A stretch of DNA of 57,289 nt from Clostridium sp. Ade.TY (GCF_000498355.1 NZ_AVSV01000018.1:1-57289); one strand, 5' to 3'; shown: positions 17,761 through 27,863, numbered from the stretch's first letter. Notes: generated from the letters alone by a model not told the origin. Program-made: numbers and translations.

Positions 17761-18981
17761 CTAGCCCTCCTCTGATATTTTCTGTAATATTCCTAATGCA
17801 AAGAACATCGTTAATATTGATGAACCACCATAACTTATAAGTGGTAATGCTATACCTGTTAATGGTATTACTGCAAATACTCCACCAATAATAACAAGTA
17901 CCTGACAAACTATCATTGCACTGAATCCAACTGCACTTAATTGTGAGAATTCATCATCAGTTACGAATGCTGTTCTTATACATCTATAAAATAATAAGAA
18001 ATACAATATCATTATTCCTATACCAAATATCATACCTTGCTCTTCACATATTATTGCAAATATGTAGTCTGTAGTATGTACTGGTACATACTGTGGATAT
18101 CCTTCTCCAAGTCCAGATCCAAACATTCCACCTGAAGAAATAGCATAAAGACCTTGAACTATTTGATATCCTTGGTCTTGAGCATATTCCCATGGATTTT
18201 TCCATATTAAAACTCTATCTCTTACGTGTCCAAAAAATTTATATGCTCCAATTGAACCTATTACTGAAAGTCCTAAGCATGTAAATATATACTTTTTCTT
18301 TCCTGTTGCAATATATAACATAGTTACTGATATTCCAAAGAAAATAAGTGCTGATCCTAAGTCTCTTTGAAGTACCATACATCCTAAACTAAACATTACA
18401 ATAAGCCCTGGTTTTATAAGACTTTTAAAATTTCCTTTTGAATTATCTCCAACTTTATATTCTTTAAGTGCTGCTGCTAAATAAAGAACTAAAGCTATTT
18501 TACCAAATTCAGATGGTTGGAAACTTACAGGTCCTATTATCACCCAGTTTTTAGCTCCATAAACTACTTTACCAAATAAAAGTGCCATCGGCATAAATAC
18601 TATTACACCAATCATATATAAATTTTTATATTTAGCAAAATTCTTAAAATCTGGAAAAGCTTTAAGTACAACCATAAATACTACTATACTTGCTAAAAAC
18701 CAAATAAGTTGCTTTTCTGCAACTTTCGGATCTAGTCTATAAAGCATAGCTATACCAATAACTACTAAGATACACGAAAACGTAAGAATAAATTTATCTC
18801 CTTCTGGATAAAATTTTCTTACAATTAAATTAGCTACAAATATAACTACACATAATATTCCACCCAAATATAATGCATTTTTATCTATAGGAGTTTTTAA
18901 AAGTGCTAGGTTAGTAAAAAGAGCTATACATAATAAATATGTCAATCCAAGCATTATTCTTTCTTTATTGTCTTTTTTCAT
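17761..18981 (-). CDS. FtsW/RodA/SpoVE-family lipid II polymerase
   Basis: This SEDS-family integral membrane protein (406 residues, about ten helices) polymerises glycan strands from lipid II. Family blocks are present: NWVIIGPVSFQPSEFGKIALVLY near residue 145, the long extracellular loop with PQYVPVHTTDYIFAIICEEQG near residue 290, and the final GIALPLISYGGSSILT. The adjacent class B PBP gene is the expected partner. It cannot be assigned to division (FtsW) or elongation (RodA) from sequence alone. The FHA gene precedes it with a GAGGTG ribosome site in the gap. Confidence 0.93.
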   Translation of the reverse strand: MKKDNKERIMLGLTYLLCIALFTNLALLKTPIDKNALYLGGILCVVIFVANLIVRKFYPEGDKFILTFSCILVVIGIAMLYRLDPKVAEKQLIWFLASIVVFMVVLKAFPDFKNFAKYKNLYMIGVIVFMPMALLFGKVVYGAKNWVIIGPVSFQPSEFGKIALVLYLAAALKEYKVGDNSKGNFKSLIKPGLIVMFSLGCMVLQRDLGSALIFFGISVTMLYIATGKKKYIFTCLGLSVIGSIGAYKFFGHVRDRVLIWKNPWEYAQDQGYQIVQGLYAISSGGMFGSGLGEGYPQYVPVHTTDYIFAIICEEQGMIFGIGIMILYFLLFYRCIRTAFVTDDEFSQLSAVGFSAMIVCQVLVIIGGVFAVIPLTGIALPLISYGGSSILTMFFALGILQKISEEG

Positions 18982-19000
18982 TTAATCACCTCGCCACTAT

Positions 19001-19474
19001 CTAAGGAATAACCTTGAATATAGCTGTTCCTATAGCAATTTGATCTTTTGGGAATAATTTAACTTTTCCGTTTATTTTTTCACCATTTAAATAAGTTCCA
19101 TTTGTACTATCTAAGTCTTCTAAAATGAGCACATTATTTTTTGCCATTATTCTAGCATGATTTCCTGATACATATTTATCAGTTAATATTATAGTATTAT
19201 TGCTTCTTCTACCTATTGTGGCTACATCTCTTATAGGTACCACCGAGCCAACTTTTAGCGAAGAATTCTCACCAGCCTTCACTATTTCTACACCTAAATA
19301 TTTCTTTTTATTAGGAATAGGTTTTCTATTGTTAGCTTTTTTATTGGCACCACCTGGATTTCCACCACTTTTGACATCTTTGGCCATTATTTTTAAGGCG
19401 TATACAATTATGAAATATAAAATTACTATAAAAATTATTCCAAATACACCTGCAATAAATTTTGAAAAATCCAT
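19001..19474 (-). CDS. Membrane-anchored FHA-domain protein
   Basis: This 157-residue protein has one N-terminal membrane helix (about 8-30), a basic linker with GGNPGGANKKANNRK, and a C-terminal FHA domain (about 75-150) with RRSNNTIILTDKYVSGNHAR and DLDSTNGTYLNG. FHA domains bind phosphothreonine, so it may connect Ser/Thr kinase signalling to cell-wall synthesis. It is first in the FHA-FtsW-PBP2 operon, an order that mirrors fhaB-rodA-pbpA in actinobacteria. No kinase gene lies beside it here. GAGGTG precedes the ATG. Confidence 0.88.
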   Translation of the reverse strand: MDFSKFIAGVFGIIFIVILYFIIVYALKIMAKDVKSGGNPGGANKKANNRKPIPNKKKYLGVEIVKAGENSSLKVGSVVPIRDVATIGRRSNNTIILTDKYVSGNHARIMAKNNVLILEDLDSTNGTYLNGEKINGKVKLFPKDQIAIGTAIFKVIP

Positions 19475-19570
19475 CTTTTCACCTCAAAAAAAATACTTTA
19501 TCTTTTTGATTATACACCAAAATAGTATTAAATTCATACATTTCTATTACAATTATTAATCTATATAGTA

Positions 19571-19613
19571 ATTAACTAGGTATTTGAGTAAATTTTTCTA
19601 AAACCTAGTTAAT
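19571..19613. repeat. Inverted repeat between uvrA and the FHA gene
   Basis: 11-base arms ATTAACTAGGT/ACCTAGTTAAT with a 21-base loop lie just downstream of the uvrA stop. There is no clear U-run on the minus strand, so it is a possible but weak uvrA terminator. Confidence 0.5.
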
Positions 19614-19640
19614 TATTTTATAATTTTATGTTTACGTTGT

Positions 19641-22466
19641 TTACTTTAATAGTTTACGTAAATATTGTCCAGTATATGAATCTTTTATTTTACATATTTC
19701 TTCTGGTGTCCCTGTTCCTAATATGGTACCACCTTTATCTCCGCCTTCTGGTCCTAAATCAATTATATAATCTGCACATTTTATCATATCTAAATTATGT
19801 TCTATTACTACAACCGAATTACCTGCATCAACTAATCTTTGTAATATTTCAACTAATCTATTAACATCATCTATATGAAGACCAGTTGTTGGTTCATCTA
19901 ATATATATAAAGTTTTTCCTGTACTTCTTTTTGAAAGCTCAAATGCAAGTTTTATTCTTTGCGCCTCTCCACCTGATAACTGAGTTGATGGTTGACCAAG
20001 TCTTATATATCCAAGTCCTACATCATATAATGTTTGAAGTTTATTTTTTATTCTTGGTATATGTTCAAAAAATTCTAGTGCCTCTTCTACAGTCATATTA
20101 AGAATATCATCTATATTTTTACCTTTGTATTTAACTTCTAAAGTTTCTCTATTATATCTTTTTCCTTTACAAACTTCACATGGTACATATACATCTGATA
20201 AAAATTGCATTTCAATTTTTATAATTCCATCTCCTGAACATGCTTCACATCTTCCGCCTTTTACATTAAAACTAAATCTTCCTGGTTTATAACCACGCAT
20301 TTTTGCTTCTGGTGTTTGAGAAAATAATTCTCTTATTATATCGAATGTTCCTGTATATGTTGCTGGATTTGAACGTGGTGTTCTTCCTATAGGACTTTGA
20401 TCTATATCTATTATTTTATCTATATTTTCAAAACCTTTAATTTCTTTATGATTTCCAACTGGATTTTTACTTTTATTAACTAATTTATTTAATCCTTTAT
20501 AAAGAATTTCATTAACTAATGTACTTTTACCCGAACCTGAAACTCCAGTAACCATAGTTAATACTCCAAGAGGAAAATCTACTGTTACATTTTTAAGATT
20601 ATTTTCCTTAGCTTTAACTATAGTAATTTTATTTCCATTACCTTTTCTTCTTTCGGCTGGAACTTCTATTTTTTTCTTTCCTGTTAAATATTGAGCAGTT
20701 ATTGAATTATCATTTTTTTCTATTTCTTCTAATGTACCAGCTGCAACAATTTCTCCACCATGCTCACCAGCTCTTGGTCCAATATCAACAATATAATCTG
20801 CCGCTCTCATTGTATCTTCATCATGTTCAACTACTATTACTGTATTACCAACATCTCTTAAATGCTTTAAAGTTCCTATAAGCCTATCATTATCTCTTTG
20901 ATGAAGTCCTATACTTGGTTCATCTAAAATATATAGAACACCCATAAGTGCTGAACCAATTTGAGTTGCAAGTCTTATTCTTTGAGATTCTCCACCTGAT
21001 AATGTTCCTGAATTTCTTGAAAGATTTAAATAATCTAATCCTACATTGATTAAAAACTCTAATCTACTAACAATTTCTTTTAGTATTTGCTCACTTATTA
21101 TTTTATTTTTTTCTGAAAACTCTATAGATTTTATAAAATCTAACTCATCTTTTATAGACATTTCAGTAAACTCATAAATATTTTTTCCGCCAACTGTTAC
21201 TGCTAGTGCTTCCTTAGAAAGTCTTGCTCCTTTACATTTTGGACAATGCTTATTACTCATATATTGCTCTATTTCACCTTTGATTAAATCAGAGTTTGTT
21301 TCTCTGTATCTTCTTTGAAGAGCATTTATTTCCCCTTCCCATGCTGAATTATATGTTGCTTTTACACCCTCTTTAACATAATCAACTTTTAATCTTTTGC
21401 CATCTGTTCCATATAATAATACTTTAACAGCTTCATTTGATAAATCTTTTATAGGGGTGTTTAAATCAAATTTGTATTCTTTGCTTAAAGCTTTTAAAAA
21501 AGCAAAAGTCCAAGAATCTTCTTTAAGTCTACCTTCTCCCCAACAAGCTATAGCACCTTCCATTATGCTTAAATCCTTATTTGGAATTATTAGATTTTCA
21601 TCAATTTCAATTAATGATCCAAGTCCATCACAATAATCACATTTACCAAAAGGTGAGTTAAATGAAAACATTCTTGGTGCTAATTCCTCAATACTTATCC
21701 CACAATCTGGACAAGCAAAATTTTCACTATAAAGAGTATCTTCTCCACCAAATTCATTTATAATTACTAATCCTTCTCCAAGTTTCAAAGCTGTTTCTAT
21801 TGAATCAGTTAATCTTTTTTCTATTCCTTCTTTTATTATTAATCTATCTATAATTGCTTCTATATTATGCTTTTTATTTTTTTCTAATTTTACTTCATCT
21901 TCTGTAAGATCATATACTTCTCCATCAATTCTTGCTCTTATAAAACCATTTTTCTTTATGTTTTCTAATAACTTTTCATGAGTTCCTTTTCTGCCCCTTA
22001 CAACAGGTGCTAAAACTTGAATCTTTGCTCTTTCTTCAAGCTGCATAACTTTATCAATTATTTGATCTACAGATTGTTTACTTATTACTTTTCCACACTT
22101 TGGACAATGTGGTGTTCCAACTCTTGCATAAAGTAATCTTAAATAATCATATATTTCTGTTATAGTCCCAACTGTTGATCTTGGATTTTTGCTTGTTGTT
22201 TTTTGATCTATTGATATTGCTGGTGATAATCCTTCAATATTTTCAACATCTGGCTTATTCATTTGACCTAAAAATTGTCTTGCATAAGCAGAGAGAGACT
22301 CAACATATCTTCTTTGACCTTCAGCATATAAAGTATCAAAAGCTAATGATGATTTACCTGAACCTGAAAGTCCAGTGAATACAACTAATTTATCTCTTGG
22401 TATCTCCAAGCTAACATTTTTTAAATTATGTACTTTAGCTCCTTTTATTATAATTTTATCTTTCAT
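19641..22466 (-). CDS. uvrA: Excinuclease ABC subunit A
   Basis: UvrA is the damage-sensing ATPase of nucleotide excision repair (941 residues, usual length). It has two ABC modules: the first Walker A is [13 protein letters not shown] near residue 32 and the second [14 protein letters not shown] near residue 640. Signature motifs are [16 protein letters not shown] and [15 protein letters not shown]. Zinc-finger cysteine pairs occur as CPDCG...CDYCDG and CEACSGDG...CEVCKG. It forms UvrA2-UvrB on DNA. The gene is not adjacent to uvrB as in Bacillus; about 5.4 kb separates them. A GAGAGG-type site precedes the ATG. Confidence 0.97.
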   Translation of the reverse strand: MKDKIIIKGAKVHNLKNVSLEIPRDKLVVFTGLSGSGKSSLAFDTLYAEGQRRYVESLSAYARQFLGQMNKPDVENIEGLSPAISIDQKTTSKNPRSTVGTITEIYDYLRLLYARVGTPHCPKCGKVISKQSVDQIIDKVMQLEERAKIQVLAPVVRGRKGTHEKLLENIKKNGFIRARIDGEVYDLTEDEVKLEKNKKHNIEAIIDRLIIKEGIEKRLTDSIETALKLGEGLVIINEFGGEDTLYSENFACPDCGISIEELAPRMFSFNSPFGKCDYCDGLGSLIEIDENLIIPNKDLSIMEGAIACWGEGRLKEDSWTFAFLKALSKEYKFDLNTPIKDLSNEAVKVLLYGTDGKRLKVDYVKEGVKATYNSAWEGEINALQRRYRETNSDLIKGEIEQYMSNKHCPKCKGARLSKEALAVTVGGKNIYEFTEMSIKDELDFIKSIEFSEKNKIISEQILKEIVSRLEFLINVGLDYLNLSRNSGTLSGGESQRIRLATQIGSALMGVLYILDEPSIGLHQRDNDRLIGTLKHLRDVGNTVIVVEHDEDTMRAADYIVDIGPRAGEHGGEIVAAGTLEEIEKNDNSITAQYLTGKKKIEVPAERRKGNGNKITIVKAKENNLKNVTVDFPLGVLTMVTGVSGSGKSTLVNEILYKGLNKLVNKSKNPVGNHKEIKGFENIDKIIDIDQSPIGRTPRSNPATYTGTFDIIRELFSQTPEAKMRGYKPGRFSFNVKGGRCEACSGDGIIKIEMQFLSDVYVPCEVCKGKRYNRETLEVKYKGKNIDDILNMTVEEALEFFEHIPRIKNKLQTLYDVGLGYIRLGQPSTQLSGGEAQRIKLAFELSKRSTGKTLYILDEPTTGLHIDDVNRLVEILQRLVDAGNSVVVIEHNLDMIKCADYIIDLGPEGGDKGGTILGTGTPEEICKIKDSYTGQYLRKLLK

Positions 22467-22646
22467 ATAATTACCTCTCTTTTAACCTATAACTCTATTT
22501 TTAACTTAAGTTTATAATTAAATACACGAACATACATTCTTATTATTAATTTTAAATTTATATCTCTTTATTGTCAATTATACCATTCATTTTACTCCCT
22601 AATAATTAATATTATTTAATAATTATCTATATTTTATTAAAACTAA

Positions 22647-22682
22647 AAAGCTAAACAATATACTATTATATTGTTTAGCTTT
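22647..22682 (-). terminator. Terminator of the C-GCAxxG-C-C family gene
   Basis: The 14-bp stem AAAGCTAAACAATA/TATTGTTTAGCTTT with an 8-base loop is followed on the minus strand by U-rich sequence (UUAGUUUUAAU). Confidence 0.85.
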
Positions 22683-22710
22683 AATTTTATTTTATATATA
22701 ATTTTATTGA

Positions 22711-23157
22711 TTAAAGATTTTTTTCTCTTATTATTATTTCAGCAGCCGCTTCTGCCATTTCACCTGTAAATCTTACACACTGATCTTTATGCTCTTTTGA
22801 GCCCATAATCATTCCTCTTGTTAATACACTACAACAAGTTAATTTATTTGCTTCTTTAAATCTATCATGTAATTCTTTTGATAGCTCCATAGTTTTATTT
22901 ACTTCTTCTCCACCTAATTCATTTCTACCAAATATCATTCCAATTGCCATTACAGCACCTGATAATGCTCCACATGTACATCCTGCTCTTCCTATTCCTA
23001 CTGGAAATCCTGAAGCAAATTTTATTACATCATCACTTAACTCTGGCATAAATTCATCTTTTAATGTCTTAACTATAGATTCTGAACAGAAAAGTTGTCC
23101 ATCTCTATAATATTTTTCAGCTGTTTCTTTTATTCTAGTTAGTCTTTCGTCCTTCAT
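22711..23157 (-). CDS. C-GCAxxG-C-C family protein (probable redox protein)
   Basis: This 148-residue soluble protein is of the C_GCAxxG_C_C family. Conserved cysteines are visible as FCSES near residue 23, the core GRAGCTCGALSGAVMAIG near residue 55, LTCCSVLTRG near residue 105, and a later CVRFTG. The family is thought to bind a metal or take part in redox reactions, but no function is firmly known. GGAGG lies before the ATG. It has its own terminator, and no clear operon partner is apparent. Confidence 0.85.
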   Translation of the reverse strand: MKDERLTRIKETAEKYYRDGQLFCSESIVKTLKDEFMPELSDDVIKFASGFPVGIGRAGCTCGALSGAVMAIGMIFGRNELGGEEVNKTMELSKELHDRFKEANKLTCCSVLTRGMIMGSKEHKDQCVRFTGEMAEAAAEIIIREKNL

Positions 23158-23203
23158 AATTAACTCCTCCTAAATTATATACAAAATAATTTTATCATAT
23201 TAT

Positions 23204-23866
23204 TTAATTGTATTCTGTTATATTTCTCTCACTTCTCTTTAAACTTTGTAATTTAAATAATATTTTATCAAATGTAACTATAATAATTGAGAAACCTATA
23301 AATCCTATTATTAAATATACTAAATAATTTAAAAACTCATTAAAGCTTATAACATTTAAATCTAAAAATGGATATGGATATACGCCAATTAAATTTCCTA
23401 TAAATAATGCCCAGAATAAATACACTATAGGAAATACTACCCATTTTATTATATCCTTATATTTATAAATTCCTTTTTCAGAAAATAATAACCAATCCAC
23501 TACAAATGCAATTGGTGCAAAACCATGCAAAGTATAACTTTCAAGTTTTTCTATTCCTTGCTGATTCCAAGCTTTGTTTAATATTAAAAAGAAAACAAGT
23601 CCAGCTATACATATGTATAAAGTCAATGCTCCTCTTACAGTTTTTTTATTTAAAAATTTAATTTTTTCACCTAAAAATGATTTATTAATAAACCAAAGCA
23701 TTACTAATATATTGCTATACTCAGTAAAATAAGAAAAATATCCTAATATTCTTCCAAAGTATGTAGGAATTTCTGAATTCATAAGTTGTCCAACCAAAGA
23801 AATTACTAAAGCCACTAATATTGATACTCCAGCAAATCCTCTCCAAAATTTTATACTATTATTCAT
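23204..23866 (-). CDS. Pr6Pr family membrane protein
   Basis: This is a 220-residue membrane protein with six predicted helices, like the Pr6Pr (FAR-17a/AIG1-like) family. Landmarks are GYFSYFTEYSNILVMLWFI near residue 45, YTLHGFAPIAFVVDWLLF near residue 112 and VYPYPFLDLN near residue 170. Eukaryotic relatives hydrolyse fatty-acid esters with Thr/His residues; the bacterial role is unknown. GGTGA precedes the ATG. It sits 46 bases upstream of the C-GCAxxG-C-C gene and may be co-transcribed with it. Confidence 0.78.
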   Translation of the reverse strand: MNNSIKFWRGFAGVSILVALVISLVGQLMNSEIPTYFGRILGYFSYFTEYSNILVMLWFINKSFLGEKIKFLNKKTVRGALTLYICIAGLVFFLILNKAWNQQGIEKLESYTLHGFAPIAFVVDWLLFSEKGIYKYKDIIKWVVFPIVYLFWALFIGNLIGVYPYPFLDLNVISFNEFLNYLVYLIIGFIGFSIIIVTFDKILFKLQSLKRSERNITEYN

Positions 23867-23977
23867 TTAATCACCTTTCTATAAAAACAATTTACTTATA
23901 GATTATATTTAAATTTATTTTGATAATCAAACTATTTTCTTTTAACAATTTGTAAAGACATGTTTATTTATAAATAA

Positions 23978-24014
23978 AAAAGCCAATCAATATTTTAAAT
24001 ATTGATTGGCTTTT
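23978..24014. terminator. Terminator of aspT
   Basis: 17-bp perfect stem (AAAAGCCAATCAATATT and its complement) with a 3-base loop. The A- and U-rich flanks would allow it to work for aspT on the minus strand. Confidence 0.9.
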
Positions 24015-24020
24015 CTTCTA

Positions 24021-25697
24021 TTATCTTACAAACAATAAACCTATTGTAAGAGGTCCCATAACTGTTATTAGTATATTCCCTACTGCATATGATGGGGTGT
24101 AACTTAATGCAAATATACTACTTCCATTTTCTTCAGTAATTGCATTTAATGCTGCTGTTATTGTACCTGCACCACAAAGTGATCCAATTATATCTACTGG
24201 TTCTAATTTTAAAACATATTTTCCAAAATATAATGAAAGTACATGTGGTACTAATGATACTAATATACCAATTAAAAGTACTGCAAATCCCATAGATTTT
24301 AATGCTGGTACAAAGGCAGCACCTGCTTCTAATCCTACTACTGATATAAATAAATTTAGTCCTACACTCTTTAAGAACCAACGTGTTGATGCTGGTATTT
24401 CTCCAAAGTGTGGATGTTTATTTTGATACCATCCAAATAATAAACCAGAAAATAATGCTCCTCCGCCACTACCAAGTGTTAGCGGAACATTATGTATTGT
24501 TAATGCTAATGTACCAATTAAAACACCTGCAACGATACCAAATGTTAAATAGCTTACATCAGTTGATGTTCCAACATCTTTAATATAACCAAATTCTTTA
24601 ATTATTTTTTGTATTGCATGTGCTGGTCCAACTATTACTAACACATCACCATTTTTCATTTGAGTTTTATCTTCTAATTCAGTTCCATTTCTTTTAACTG
24701 ATATCAACATAATATTGTTGTTATATAAATCTTGTAGATTTTTTATATTAAATTCTTTTGTTAATATTATTTCTGATTTTTTCAATGATACATTTCTATA
24801 TTTTTCATCAGAAACTTCAGTTAATTTAGAACTAGCAACTTCTATAATCTCTGTTAAGTTACCTATTATTGTAATATAATCACCTGATGATAATTTTGTA
24901 TCTTGATTAAAATTAACATCTTCATCATTATGAAATACTTTTTCAAAAGTTATTCTATTTTTAAATTCTTTTTCTATATCTCCAACTGTTTTTCCAATAT
25001 AATCTGAACCATCATTTATTAAAAAAGAACGCATTTTTATACTATTTAAAATAAGTGAATCATTTGATTTGTCACCTTTAAAATGTATTTTTTCAATCAT
25101 CCTTTTAGTTTCTTGTTTTAAATTTACTCCTAAAAGCATTGGAGCAATATTTTTTAAGAATATAAGTATACCAACTGTTCCAAATACATATGTTATTGCA
25201 TAAGCAATTGCTACTTTAGATTCCATAGCAGTTTTTTGTATTGCTGATATATCTAATCCATTAATTGCTGAAGCAGAAGTTCCTATAACTGCTGATTGTG
25301 TAAGAGAACCTGCTATTATTCCTGCTCCTTCTCCTGCCCCTATATGGAATATTTTAAAACATCCCATAGCAACAGCAAAGGCAACTATACTAAAGAATAC
25401 TGCATGTATTACAAGTTTTACTCCTGATTTCTTTAAACTATTTACAAAGGCTGGTCCAACTTCATAACCTATTGTAAAGATAAAGAAACTAAAAAATATA
25501 TTTTTAACTATAGGTGAAATTTTAAATAATCCAAATTGTCCTAAAATTAAACCTATTATAAGGGTTCCTACTGTTGATCCTAAACTAAATGACTTATACT
25601 TCAATTTTCCTATTAAATATCCTAATGCTAAACAAATAAATATAGCAACACTTGGATTTTTTTCTAAAAAATCAATTACTATTCTCAAAAGAACCAC
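24021..25697 (-). CDS. aspT: Aspartate:alanine antiporter AspT
   Basis: AspT exchanges external aspartate for internal alanine. It has 558 residues from the GTG start at 25697; a TTG at 25688, five bases from AAGGTGG, is a likely alternative start. Architecture: five membrane helices (about 1-185), two TrkA-C/RCK-C domains (about 210-375), and a second membrane half (about 385-558). The two membrane halves carry similar motifs, TIGYEVGPAF and VGLEAGAAFVP, which mark the Asp-Al exchanger repeat. It follows aspD, so together they should run the proton-motive aspartate decarboxylation cycle. Confidence 0.92.
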   Translation of the reverse strand: MVLLRIVIDFLEKNPSVAIFICLALGYLIGKLKYKSFSLGSTVGTLIIGLILGQFGLFKISPIVKNIFFSFFIFTIGYEVGPAFVNSLKKSGVKLVIHAVFFSIVAFAVAMGCFKIFHIGAGEGAGIIAGSLTQSAVIGTSASAINGLDISAIQKTAMESKVAIAYAITYVFGTVGILIFLKNIAPMLLGVNLKQETKRMIEKIHFKGDKSNDSLILNSIKMRSFLINDGSDYIGKTVGDIEKEFKNRITFEKVFHNDEDVNFNQDTKLSSGDYITIIGNLTEIIEVASSKLTEVSDEKYRNVSLKKSEIILTKEFNIKNLQDLYNNNIMLISVKRNGTELEDKTQMKNGDVLVIVGPAHAIQKIIKEFGYIKDVGTSTDVSYLTFGIVAGVLIGTLALTIHNVPLTLGSGGGALFSGLLFGWYQNKHPHFGEIPASTRWFLKSVGLNLFISVVGLEAGAAFVPALKSMGFAVLLIGILVSLVPHVLSLYFGKYVLKLEPVDIIGSLCGAGTITAALNAITEENGSSIFALSYTPSYAVGNILITVMGPLTIGLLFVR

Positions 25698-25714
25698 CTT
25701 CTATATATTTATTT

Positions 25715-25770
25715 AGCATTTCTAATACTTCCATAAATTATAGAATTATTTTAGAAGCATTAGAAATACT
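25715..25770. repeat. Imperfect inverted repeat between aspD and aspT
   Basis: 17-base arms AGCATTTCTAATACTTC and GAAGCATTAGAAATACT pair with two mismatches around a 22-base loop. It lies in the aspT leader. It may tune expression relative to aspD. Confidence 0.5.
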
Positions 25771-25790
25771 ATGTATTTTATACATTTAAT

Positions 25791-25829
25791 AATAGTTCAG
25801 GTGATAATCTAAGTTTCACCTGAACTATT
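25791..25829. repeat. Strong hairpin after aspD
   Basis: The 14-bp perfect stem AATAGTTCAGGTGA/TCACCTGAACTATT has an 11-base loop and starts 16 bases after the aspD stop. There is no U-run behind it on the minus strand, so partial termination or mRNA protection is more likely than full termination. Confidence 0.65.
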
Positions 25830-25844
25830 AATTATTATCAGAAA

Positions 25845-27431
25845 TTATTTTTGTGAATTGTACTTAGTGTGATATTCTGATAATAATTCTAAAACTTGTT
25901 TAGCTATTTTTGCGTAAGCATCGTCTGGTAAGTTAGCTTCTGATACCCTAAGTGTTCCTTGAGTTGCACCAAATCCTACACCTTCCATTAATACAACACC
26001 ATTCATTTCTGCTAAACGTAGTAAGAAATCAATTGGTTCAAAATTATCTTTCAAATATTCTTTAAACTTATCATCATATAATTTACTAGCTAATTCATAA
26101 ATATCAATTAATGAATAATATTTAGCATTTTCTATACTATTATCTTCTTTTATTCCTAATGTAGAGAATAAATCATGATACCTTGATCTAACTAGCTTTT
26201 TAGCACTTTCAATATATGGATCACATTTAGCAGTAACTAATGCACTTAATGCAAATAGTGCCATTTGAATTTGTTGAGGTGTTGATAAACCTGATGTATG
26301 ATAAAGTCCTACTGAACGACTATCAGCTACTATTCTATCTATAAATTTCATTTTACGTGGCTCTAATGTAACTAATCCATATCTTTTATCAAGCTCTTTT
26401 AATTTTTCTTCAGGTAATTTTACTATTAAATCATCAAAAACATTTTCTTCATTTGCTACAATTACACCTAATCTCCATCCTGTTGCACCATATAATTTTG
26501 AGAAAGAATATACTAATAATGTATTATGAGGTGCTACTGAATATACTGTTTGAAATCCATTTACGAATGTTCCATAAACATCATCTGTAATTATAATTAA
26601 ATCTTTACGTTCTTTAACAATATCAGCTATATGCTTAAGTGTTTCTTGACTTAATGCTCTTGATCCTGGATTTGAAGGATTTACAAGAAATAAAGCTTTA
26701 ATACTATCATCTTTTAATTTATTTAATTCTTGTGGATCTAATATCCAATTATTTTCTTCTTTAGATGCTAAATCTATTTCTACCATTTCATAATCTCTTA
26801 ACTCTGGTATTTGTAAATATGGAGTAAATATTGGAGTATTTATTGCTATTTTATCTCCTTCATTTATTAACCCATTTTCTTTTAATGAGCTAAATATATA
26901 ACATATCGCAGCTGTTCCACCTTCTGTTGGAAATACTGATGTTTTATCTGATAAATTTACTCCATTATATAATTCTTTTTGTAGATACATATTTAAAATC
27001 TTTTCTGTATTTACTAAACATCTACTTGGAACTGGATAATTATTTGCTACAGCACCATCTACAAATTCCTTAACTAATTGATCCTTATCCATATTTAATT
27101 CACTTTCACAATAGATCATAGCTTTTTTTAGAAAATTATCTACAGTATGACTACCATCTAAAAATAAATCAAATCTTTTACTAATATCCTTTAATGATGT
27201 ATATCCTGCCAAATTACTATCATGCATTGTCCTTTCTGATTCAATAACTCCAAATTCAATTATTCTAGCGAGTGCTAATCTACCTTGTGTATTTATCCAA
27301 TTTGGATTTCCTCTTCCTGCATTTAAGAATGTATTGTGTTTTTCATTATTCTTAGCTAGGCTTAACATTTTACTACTAATTTCAAAAACTCCTAACTTTT
27401 CTAATTTTTCTTCAAATTCTTTTGTAATCAC
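25845..27431 (-). CDS. aspD: Aspartate 4-decarboxylase (L-aspartate beta-decarboxylase)
   Basis: AspD is a PLP enzyme that converts L-aspartate to L-alanine and CO2, using up a proton (fold-type I, 528 residues from the chosen start; known enzymes are about 530). The PLP-binding lysine lies in VYSFSKLYGATGWR and the pyridoxal-contacting Asp in IIITDDVYG. Other blocks are NAGRGNPNW and LFLVNPSNPGSRAL. An upstream in-frame ATG at 27521 has no ribosome site. GTG at 27431 is preceded by AAGGAG at 9 bases, so that start was chosen. It pairs with aspT downstream. Tandem 22-bp repeats lie about 270 bp upstream. Confidence 0.94.
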   Translation of the reverse strand: MITKEFEEKLEKLGVFEISSKMLSLAKNNEKHNTFLNAGRGNPNWINTQGRLALARIIEFGVIESERTMHDSNLAGYTSLKDISKRFDLFLDGSHTVDNFLKKAMIYCESELNMDKDQLVKEFVDGAVANNYPVPSRCLVNTEKILNMYLQKELYNGVNLSDKTSVFPTEGGTAAICYIFSSLKENGLINEGDKIAINTPIFTPYLQIPELRDYEMVEIDLASKEENNWILDPQELNKLKDDSIKALFLVNPSNPGSRALSQETLKHIADIVKERKDLIIITDDVYGTFVNGFQTVYSVAPHNTLLVYSFSKLYGATGWRLGVIVANEENVFDDLIVKLPEEKLKELDKRYGLVTLEPRKMKFIDRIVADSRSVGLYHTSGLSTPQQIQMALFALSALVTAKCDPYIESAKKLVRSRYHDLFSTLGIKEDNSIENAKYYSLIDIYELASKLYDDKFKEYLKDNFEPIDFLLRLAEMNGVVLMEGVGFGATQGTLRVSEANLPDDAYAKIAKQVLELLSEYHTKYNSQK

Positions 27432-27699
27432 GAATAACAACTCCTTACAGTAAATTATTGCAAAATATCTAACATTTACATTCATTAATTCCCGAATACA
27501 TATATTAAATATTTTAATCAACTATTATACTAATACTTTTATTATAATTTTAAAGTTATTAATTATACATTTTTTTCAATATTTGCATTAAAATATAATT
27601 AATCTTGCAGTTAAATAGTGATTATTCTATAATCTAGGTCATTATTGTAATTGTTTTCTTAATTTCTTGCATTTTATCCAATATTTTGTATATTCTTTG

Positions 27700-27758
27700 T
27701 TAACTTATGAACTATATAACATTAACTTATGAACCATATAACATTAACTTATGAACTT
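27700..27758. repeat. Tandem 22-bp repeats upstream of aspD
   Basis: Two full copies (27700-27721, 27722-27743) and one partial copy (27744-27758) of TTAACTTATGAACYATATAA plus CA. They differ at a single position. The period of 22 bp is close to two DNA turns, as expected for side-by-side protein binding. Confidence 0.9.
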
Positions 27759-27828
27759 AAAACTTCACTATTTCATATTTTTAATTTTAAATACTTTATA
27801 ATAAAATAAAAAAATTATTATTATAAAT

Positions 27829-27861
27829 AAAAAGTACTCCTTAAATTAAGGAGTACTTTTT
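27829..27861 (-). terminator. Terminator of uvrB
   Basis: AAAAAGTACTCCTTAA pairs with its complement over a tiny loop; U-run on the minus strand. It begins 3 bases after the uvrB stop codon. Confidence 0.9.
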
Positions 27862-27863
27862 TA

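Larger units (their letters stand above)
27432..27863. other. Intergenic region between aspD and uvrB
   Basis: This 432-bp AT-rich stretch holds the uvrB terminator (27829-27861), a set of 22-bp tandem repeats (27700-27758), and presumably the aspD promoter. Several TATAAT-like boxes are visible, but none with a good -35, so I do not name one. No ORF of note. Confidence 0.6.

Noticed and set aside
24133..24381. 82-codon minus-strand frame with many Cys and Ile
   Set aside because: It lies wholly inside aspT in another frame; AT-rich codon bias produces it. No ribosome site.
25845..27521. ATG at 27521 as the aspD start
   Set aside because: It would add 30 residues not seen in known enzymes and lacks a ribosome site; GTG at 27431 has AAGGAG.
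27700..27758. CRISPR array
   Set aside because: Repeats are directly adjacent with no spacers, only 2.7 copies, and no cas genes are present.
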